Source: Fen-1258 sp041658245
GTDB lineage: Bacteria; Bacteroidota; Ignavibacteria; Ignavibacteriales; Melioribacteraceae
DNA length: 64,000 nucleotides
Assembly (NCBI GenBank): GCA_041658245.1
Contig: JBBAAM010000014.1
Coordinates: 1-64,000 of the forward strand
Direction: 5' to 3'
Shown here: positions 60,597 through 64,000 of the stretch, piece by piece
Position numbering within the stretch: position 1 is the stretch's first letter
Layout: each line of letters starts with the position of its first letter
The notes under the pieces: generated by a model
Database searches by the model: none
What the model was told of the DNA's origin: nothing
The model's input: only the letters and a program-made list of their open reading frames with translations
Position numbers and translations under genes: made by a program

Positions 60597-61032
60597 AAAT
60601 CCAAAACACAAAATCCAAAATTCAAAACCGTTAAGATTTTTTTGCATCAAATTTTTTAACCATCGCTCCGAATATTCTGGTTAATTCAAGTGCTTCCTGT
60701 ATTAATTCATTTCTTGTTGTTTCTAATTCATTATTACACTCAAATGCTAATAACCAAAAGTGTGATTCTTTTGCTTCCTTTCGGCATATTCTAATTCTAA
60801 ATTCAAAATCCTTTCTACTTACAGAATCATTCGCCTCTCTATAATTCGCTCCGACCGACCCCGAAGAGCGAACCAACTGTCTTCCCAATTCTATATTGAC
60901 GAAATCCTTTGGAAGTTTTCGTGTAAATTTCATTATGCTCTTTAAAAAATTAAGAGTCCTTTCTTCAAGATCATATTTTTTCTCATTCATCATATCTCCG
61001 GTTTGAATTTTGTGCTTTGAATTTTGAATTTT
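60597..61032. mobile_element. Four-helix-bundle gene between imperfect inverted repeats
   Basis: The segment 60597-60630 (rich in CAAAATTCAAAACCG units) is the imperfect reverse complement of 60999-61032 (CGGTTTGAATTTTGTGC and on). The two flank the gene 60631-60993 closely. This is the form of a small mobile cassette, as suspected for free copies of the 23S rRNA intervening-sequence protein family. Confidence 0.65.
60631..60993 (-). CDS. Four-helix-bundle protein (23S rRNA IVS-type family)
   Basis: The protein has 120 residues, all helical. LEERTLNFLKSIMKFTRKLP, ELGRQLVRSSGSVGANYREA and FRIRICRKEAKESHFWLLAF are the signatures of the family first seen in spirochete 23S rRNA intervening sequences. 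Its role is unknown; most copies are in intergenic DNA of Bacteroidota-like genomes. Here it is not in rRNA. Confidence 0.88.
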   Translation of the reverse strand: MMNEKKYDLEERTLNFLKSIMKFTRKLPKDFVNIELGRQLVRSSGSVGANYREANDSVSRKDFEFRIRICRKEAKESHFWLLAFECNNELETTRNELIQEALELTRIFGAMVKKFDAKKS

Positions 61033-61570
61033 ATTTATTTTCTAACCTAAAAGATTTTTCTGCCAATAAAAGAAATTCCCCTTCCAATTGTTTGTCCCCA
61101 ATTTTTTTATAGTGGTCTGCCAAAGCATAATAAACTTTACTTTTTATTTGAACTGCTGAAATCCTCGTCTCTACTAATTCTAAAATAACTTTATTGGCTG
61201 GAAGATCAAGTTCATAATTATACAATTGTAAAAGCCGTATTAAAGATTCAAATGAATCCGGTTTATAATCGTGAGCTCGCTTATAATAATGAACGGTGTC
61301 TTCTAGAGAATTATGGTAATCGTTATTATGTTCGAAAATTCTGGCTGCCCAAATGGATAATTCATAGGCATAGCTCGGGAATTCTTTAATTAATTTTTCT
61401 ACAAACATTTTTATTTCGTCTGTAGAGAGTGCAGGATTTCCGAGAAGTATTTTAAATATTTCCGGATTTTTTACTTTTTGTTTAATTGCTTCTTGAAATG
61501 CATCGAATAAAAGATCCGGGGAAGTTGAATTACGAAAGATGTTTTCTGTTTTGTTAAGCTTTTCTTCCAC
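61031..61570 (-). CDS. TPR-like helical protein of unknown function
   Basis: The protein has 179 residues. Helix pairs (YAYELSIWAARIFEHNNDYH, KPDSFESLIRLLQLYNYELD, LADHYKKIGDKQLEGEFLLL) suggest two or three TPR-type units. There is no signal peptide. It lies 12 bases after the PD-(D/E)xK gene and is probably co-transcribed. I do not know the family. Confidence 0.6.
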   Translation of the reverse strand: MEEKLNKTENIFRNSTSPDLLFDAFQEAIKQKVKNPEIFKILLGNPALSTDEIKMFVEKLIKEFPSYAYELSIWAARIFEHNNDYHNSLEDTVHYYKRAHDYKPDSFESLIRLLQLYNYELDLPANKVILELVETRISAVQIKSKVYYALADHYKKIGDKQLEGEFLLLAEKSFRLENK

Positions 61571-61582
61571 TATTCTGCCTTT

Positions 61583-62104
61583 TCATTTAACTTTTTGAGT
61601 CGGTTTAAAATGATCATTTAAAAATTTAATCACATTTTCTTTTATGAATTTGGGCAGTTCTTCTTTGAACTCAACCGTTTTGTTCTTGTCCCATTGTTCA
61701 TGTTCAATTTCAACATGTTTATGCCCGGGCAAAAAAGCAAAACGTCTATCCGTCAAATTATTTTGGTCGTCAAACAAAAGAAAAGCGATTATAACAGGAA
61801 TATTAAAATTTTTTTGCCAGCGTTCGTAAGATTTAATTGCCCGCGTGTTTACTAAAAAAGATTTTGAATGTTTTCCTTTCCAGTCGAGCAATGCTTTTTT
61901 TCCATTATGTTCAATTATTATATCCGGTTTGTCTTCCCCCTTCTCCCACAATTTTTCATAGCGCTTGTCTTCACCAAACTCTTTGAAAATAATTCCCCAT
62001 TGGACAAGTAAATTTTTTCCTGTCCGCTCCGCCAGATCGTGTAATTTATAATTGCCCCGGAATTCTTCTTTAGATTTAGCCGGTTGGAAATCTAATTTTT
62101 TCAT
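61583..62104 (-). CDS. PD-(D/E)xK nuclease-like protein
   Basis: The protein has 173 residues. KPDIIIEHNGKKALLDWKGK (about residues 59-78) fits the PD...DxK metal site on a beta hairpin, followed by VIIAFLLFDDQ. The fold is that of restriction-type nucleases, but a repair or RNA-processing role is equally open. The helical protein gene follows closely, and the pair may work together. Confidence 0.62.
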   Translation of the reverse strand: MKKLDFQPAKSKEEFRGNYKLHDLAERTGKNLLVQWGIIFKEFGEDKRYEKLWEKGEDKPDIIIEHNGKKALLDWKGKHSKSFLVNTRAIKSYERWQKNFNIPVIIAFLLFDDQNNLTDRRFAFLPGHKHVEIEHEQWDKNKTVEFKEELPKFIKENVIKFLNDHFKPTQKVK

Positions 62105-62110
62105 ACTTGT

Positions 62111-62206
62111 TTACTGCTCTTTTGTTAGATCTCTTATCTCTTCCGCATTTGGTATTGTTAGATCTATCCAGGTTATTGAGCCGCTTTCATGTTTTTTATT
62201 AGACAT
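62111..62206 (-). pseudogene. N-terminal remnant of a VOC-family protein
   Basis: The frame of 31 codons reads MSNKKHESGSITWIDLTIPN and AEEIRDLTKEQ before the stop. GSITWIDLTIPNAEEIRD is the first strand and helix of VOC (glyoxalase-fold) proteins, which normally have about 130 residues or more. The rest is missing, and the nuclease-like gene begins six bases downstream of the stop. Confidence 0.7.
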
Positions 62207-62302
62207 TTCAATATTCTTTTTTAAGATTTACTTTGAAAATAATTCTTAATAAAGTATGTAACAATAGAATTAATTGTTTCGTCTATATATAGAAAATCAT
62301 AA

Positions 62303-62836
62303 ATGTTTGCAGAACAAAGATACCGTTTCCTAATTCAGCAGTATAAAAATAAAATTTATACTTACTCGCTTTATATGCTGAGAAACAGAATGGACGCTGA
62401 CGACGTTACACAGGAAGTAATGATTCGAATTTGGCAAAACATTGATAAGTTCAACATACTTGCGGCTAAAACTTGGATCATAAAGACAACCAACAATTTA
62501 TGTATAGATTATTTACGAAGGCGTACTGTTGCGGTAAACCGGGAGTTTGAGATAGATGAATTCTTTGAAGATACATACAGCAATAATCATAATTCTGAGA
62601 ATCCATATTTAATAACACATTTTAAAATGATCGCGCCAAAAGTTAAAGAGGCAATCCAACAGTTGCCAGAAAATTTAAGAAGCGTTTTTGTTCTATACGA
62701 AATCGAAGAAATGAAATACAAAGAAATCAGCAAAGCGCTCGATCTGCCGATTAATTCGGTTAAAGTTTATCTGCTAAGAGCTAGAAAAAAATTGCAAGAG
62801 GAGTTAAAGGAATATGAACCGCAAGAAATCATTTGA
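62303..62836 (+). CDS. ECF-type RNA polymerase sigma factor
   Basis: The protein has 177 residues. Region 2 (FLIQQYKNKIYTYSLYMLRN, RMDADDVTQEVMIRIW, then RTVAVNREFEI) binds the -10 region. Region 4 (LRSVFVLYEIEEMKYKEISK, LDLPINSVKVYLLRARKKLQ) binds the -35 element. No other domain is present. The following gene overlaps by 23 bases and probably encodes its control partner. Confidence 0.92.
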   Translation: MFAEQRYRFLIQQYKNKIYTYSLYMLRNRMDADDVTQEVMIRIWQNIDKFNILAAKTWIIKTTNNLCIDYLRRRTVAVNREFEIDEFFEDTYSNNHNSENPYLITHFKMIAPKVKEAIQQLPENLRSVFVLYEIEEMKYKEISKALDLPINSVKVYLLRARKKLQEELKEYEPQEII

Positions 62837-63380
62837 GTTAAACGAAGAGATGGTGAATAAAATAATTTCTGTTGCATATGGTGATGCAAAATTGATAGAT
62901 AAATTTATTGTTATGCGGGCATCTGCACAAAATCCGGAAATACGCGAAGCGCTATATTCATACAAACAAACTGCAAAAGAAGTTGAAGTGCTTCGCGAAG
63001 AAGAATATCCGGATGATCTATTTAGAAACGTTATTAGGAAGAATATCCACGCATCTAAAAACACAACTTCTTTTTTATTTGATCTTTATTCTACGGTTTT
63101 CTCGCGACCGATTATCTCGGCTGTAACAACAATCATTTTAATTACGGTAATTGTTACAACACTTATTGTTAACAAACCGGCTCAACTCAATTACCACTAT
63201 TCCCAAACTGAAATAAACGATGCCGATCAACAAGCCCGCAAAGCTTTTGCTATAGTAGGAAAGTTTTTTAAGCAAACTCAAACAACACTTGAAAATGAAA
63301 TAATGGGTGAGCACGTTGCTAAACCCATTAATGATGGGATTGAAGTTGTAAACAACTTATTTAAAGGAGAAACAAAATGA
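62814..63380 (+). CDS. Probable anti-sigma factor (membrane-anchored)
   Basis: The protein has 188 residues. A cytosolic N-terminal helical region (about residues 1-90), one membrane helix (AVTTIILITVIVTTLIV) and a short periplasmic tail form the usual anti-sigma layout, though no zinc HxxxCxxC motif is seen. It starts inside the end of the sigma gene, so coupled translation keeps the two in ratio. It is followed by a DUF4252 gene with an overlap of four bases. Confidence 0.75.
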   Translation: MNRKKSFELNEEMVNKIISVAYGDAKLIDKFIVMRASAQNPEIREALYSYKQTAKEVEVLREEEYPDDLFRNVIRKNIHASKNTTSFLFDLYSTVFSRPIISAVTTIILITVIVTTLIVNKPAQLNYHYSQTEINDADQQARKAFAIVGKFFKQTQTTLENEIMGEHVAKPINDGIEVVNNLFKGETK

Positions 63381-63961
63381 AAACATTAAGAATTACTTTC
63401 GTTCTTTTTTTTGTATTAAGTGTTGGCTCATTTGCTCAGCAGAAAGAAGATTATTCGAAATATCCGGGATACTTTAACTACAAAGATTTTGCACAGTTGA
63501 AGAACGCAGAATCAATTACTGAAGTTTATCTTGAAGAACCATTGTTAAAAATGGTTGCTGGTCTTGCAGAAGATAAGAAAGATGGGCTGGGCAATGCAAT
63601 TGGTGGATTGAAATTGGTTCGTGTAAATGAATTCAAAATTCCCAAGAACGAGTTGACTAATATTGAGGCCTCGGTTGAAGCGATGGATAACAATCTGCAA
63701 TCGAAAAATTGGGACCGTATAATACGAACCAACAGAAAGGGAAACTATACTAATGTTTATATAATGAAAGGTGCTAACGATGAGTTTGTTGGATTAACCA
63801 TTGTCTCTTTGGAAAAATCTTTTAAGAGTGGAGAAAATTCCGATGATTCCGGAAAAGCAACTTTCGTAAATATAGTCGGTAAGATTGATCTTAGCACCAT
63901 TGGAAAGCTCTCCGAACAATTACATGTTCCCGGATTAGAAAAAGCTAAGAAGGAGAAATAA
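63377..63961 (+). CDS. DUF4252 exported protein
   Basis: The protein has 194 residues with a signal peptide (FVLFFVLSVGSFAQQ). The DUF4252 domain contains EVYLEEPLLKMVAG, KLVRVNEFKI and NVYIMKGANDEFVGLTIVS. Such proteins are often in ECF sigma operons of Bacteroidota and may be its output or sensor. The gene starts in the last codons of the probable anti-sigma gene. Confidence 0.85.
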   Translation: MKTLRITFVLFFVLSVGSFAQQKEDYSKYPGYFNYKDFAQLKNAESITEVYLEEPLLKMVAGLAEDKKDGLGNAIGGLKLVRVNEFKIPKNELTNIEASVEAMDNNLQSKNWDRIIRTNRKGNYTNVYIMKGANDEFVGLTIVSLEKSFKSGENSDDSGKATFVNIVGKIDLSTIGKLSEQLHVPGLEKAKKEK

Positions 63962-63975
63962 ATTGAGTGTTTGAA

Positions 63976-63998
63976 GGGGCAGGCGCTTAGCTTGCCCC
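63976..63998 (+). terminator. Terminator-like hairpin after the sigma operon
   Basis: GGGGCAGGC, five bases, GCTTGCCCC, a nine-pair stem with one wobble, 14 bases after the DUF4252 stop. The window ends before any T-run can be seen. Confidence 0.75.
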
Positions 63999-64000
63999 AT

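Overview
The window looks like a chromosome segment of a free-living member of the Ignavibacteriota / Chlorobi-Bacteroidota side of the tree. At least five proteins end in the type IX secretion (T9SS) sorting domain with the NYPNPFNP signature, there are many outer-membrane barrels, the DNA is AT-rich, and housekeeping genes of the usual origin-proximal block (mnmE, mnmG, rsmG; rpmH, rnpA, yidD, yidC) are present. No dnaA, rRNA or tRNA gene was seen.

Region 1 (1-12.3 kb) is a chromosomal integron. Ten single-gene cassettes, all on the minus strand, are separated by nine complete attC sites (eight of 187-191 bp, one of 165 bp); a tenth attC runs off the left edge. Cassette limits can be read to the base, because the first bases of each cassette are the reverse complement of its own attC 5' end. 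The cassettes encode a HEAT-repeat protein, a secreted GH5-type glycosidase with a T9SS signal, a trypsin-like protease, a GIY-YIG protein, three proteins of unknown function, an outer-membrane barrel, a membrane-anchored PD-(D/E)xK nuclease and a SIR2-like protein. The integrase lies upstream and in the same direction as the cassettes (the inverse layout). It is broken by a 280-bp insert with 13-bp inverted ends carrying one GIY-YIG ORF. The insert falls between the invariant GH motif and the catalytic tyrosine; the missing end of the integrase, with the TTMIYTHVLNRG motif, is intact on the far side.

Region 2 (12.4-22 kb): a DUF5916 outer-membrane protein, a clpB relic reduced to its two ends, then mnmE-mnmG-rsmG with two parS-like sites between mnmE and mnmG, a second SIR2-like gene, a PadR regulator and a lipoprotein.

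Region 3 (22-40 kb): mixed accessory and housekeeping genes: DinB-like protein, a barrel gene with a decayed tandem copy, secreted T9SS proteins, AlkD, two ORF6N genes (one frameshifted) with a family of short palindromes in front of and inside them, a cold-shock protein, a DUF362/DUF6599 pair, a GT39 enzyme, an SPFH/Arc operon, SCO1/PCuAC copper genes, and RlmD.

Region 4 (39.8-48.5 kb): an envelope-polysaccharide locus with a PTP-like membrane protein, YaiO-like barrel, alkaline-phosphatase-fold (LTA synthase-like) enzyme, processive GT2, HEAT protein and response regulator.

Region 5 (49-64 kb): a 1,896-residue modular T9SS adhesin with a predicted Cys-Gln thioester domain, a structured intergenic segment, rpmH-rnpA-yidD-yidC, a patatin/BamA-type protein, a four-helix-bundle gene between inverted repeats, a PD-(D/E)xK protein, a VOC remnant, and an ECF sigma operon.
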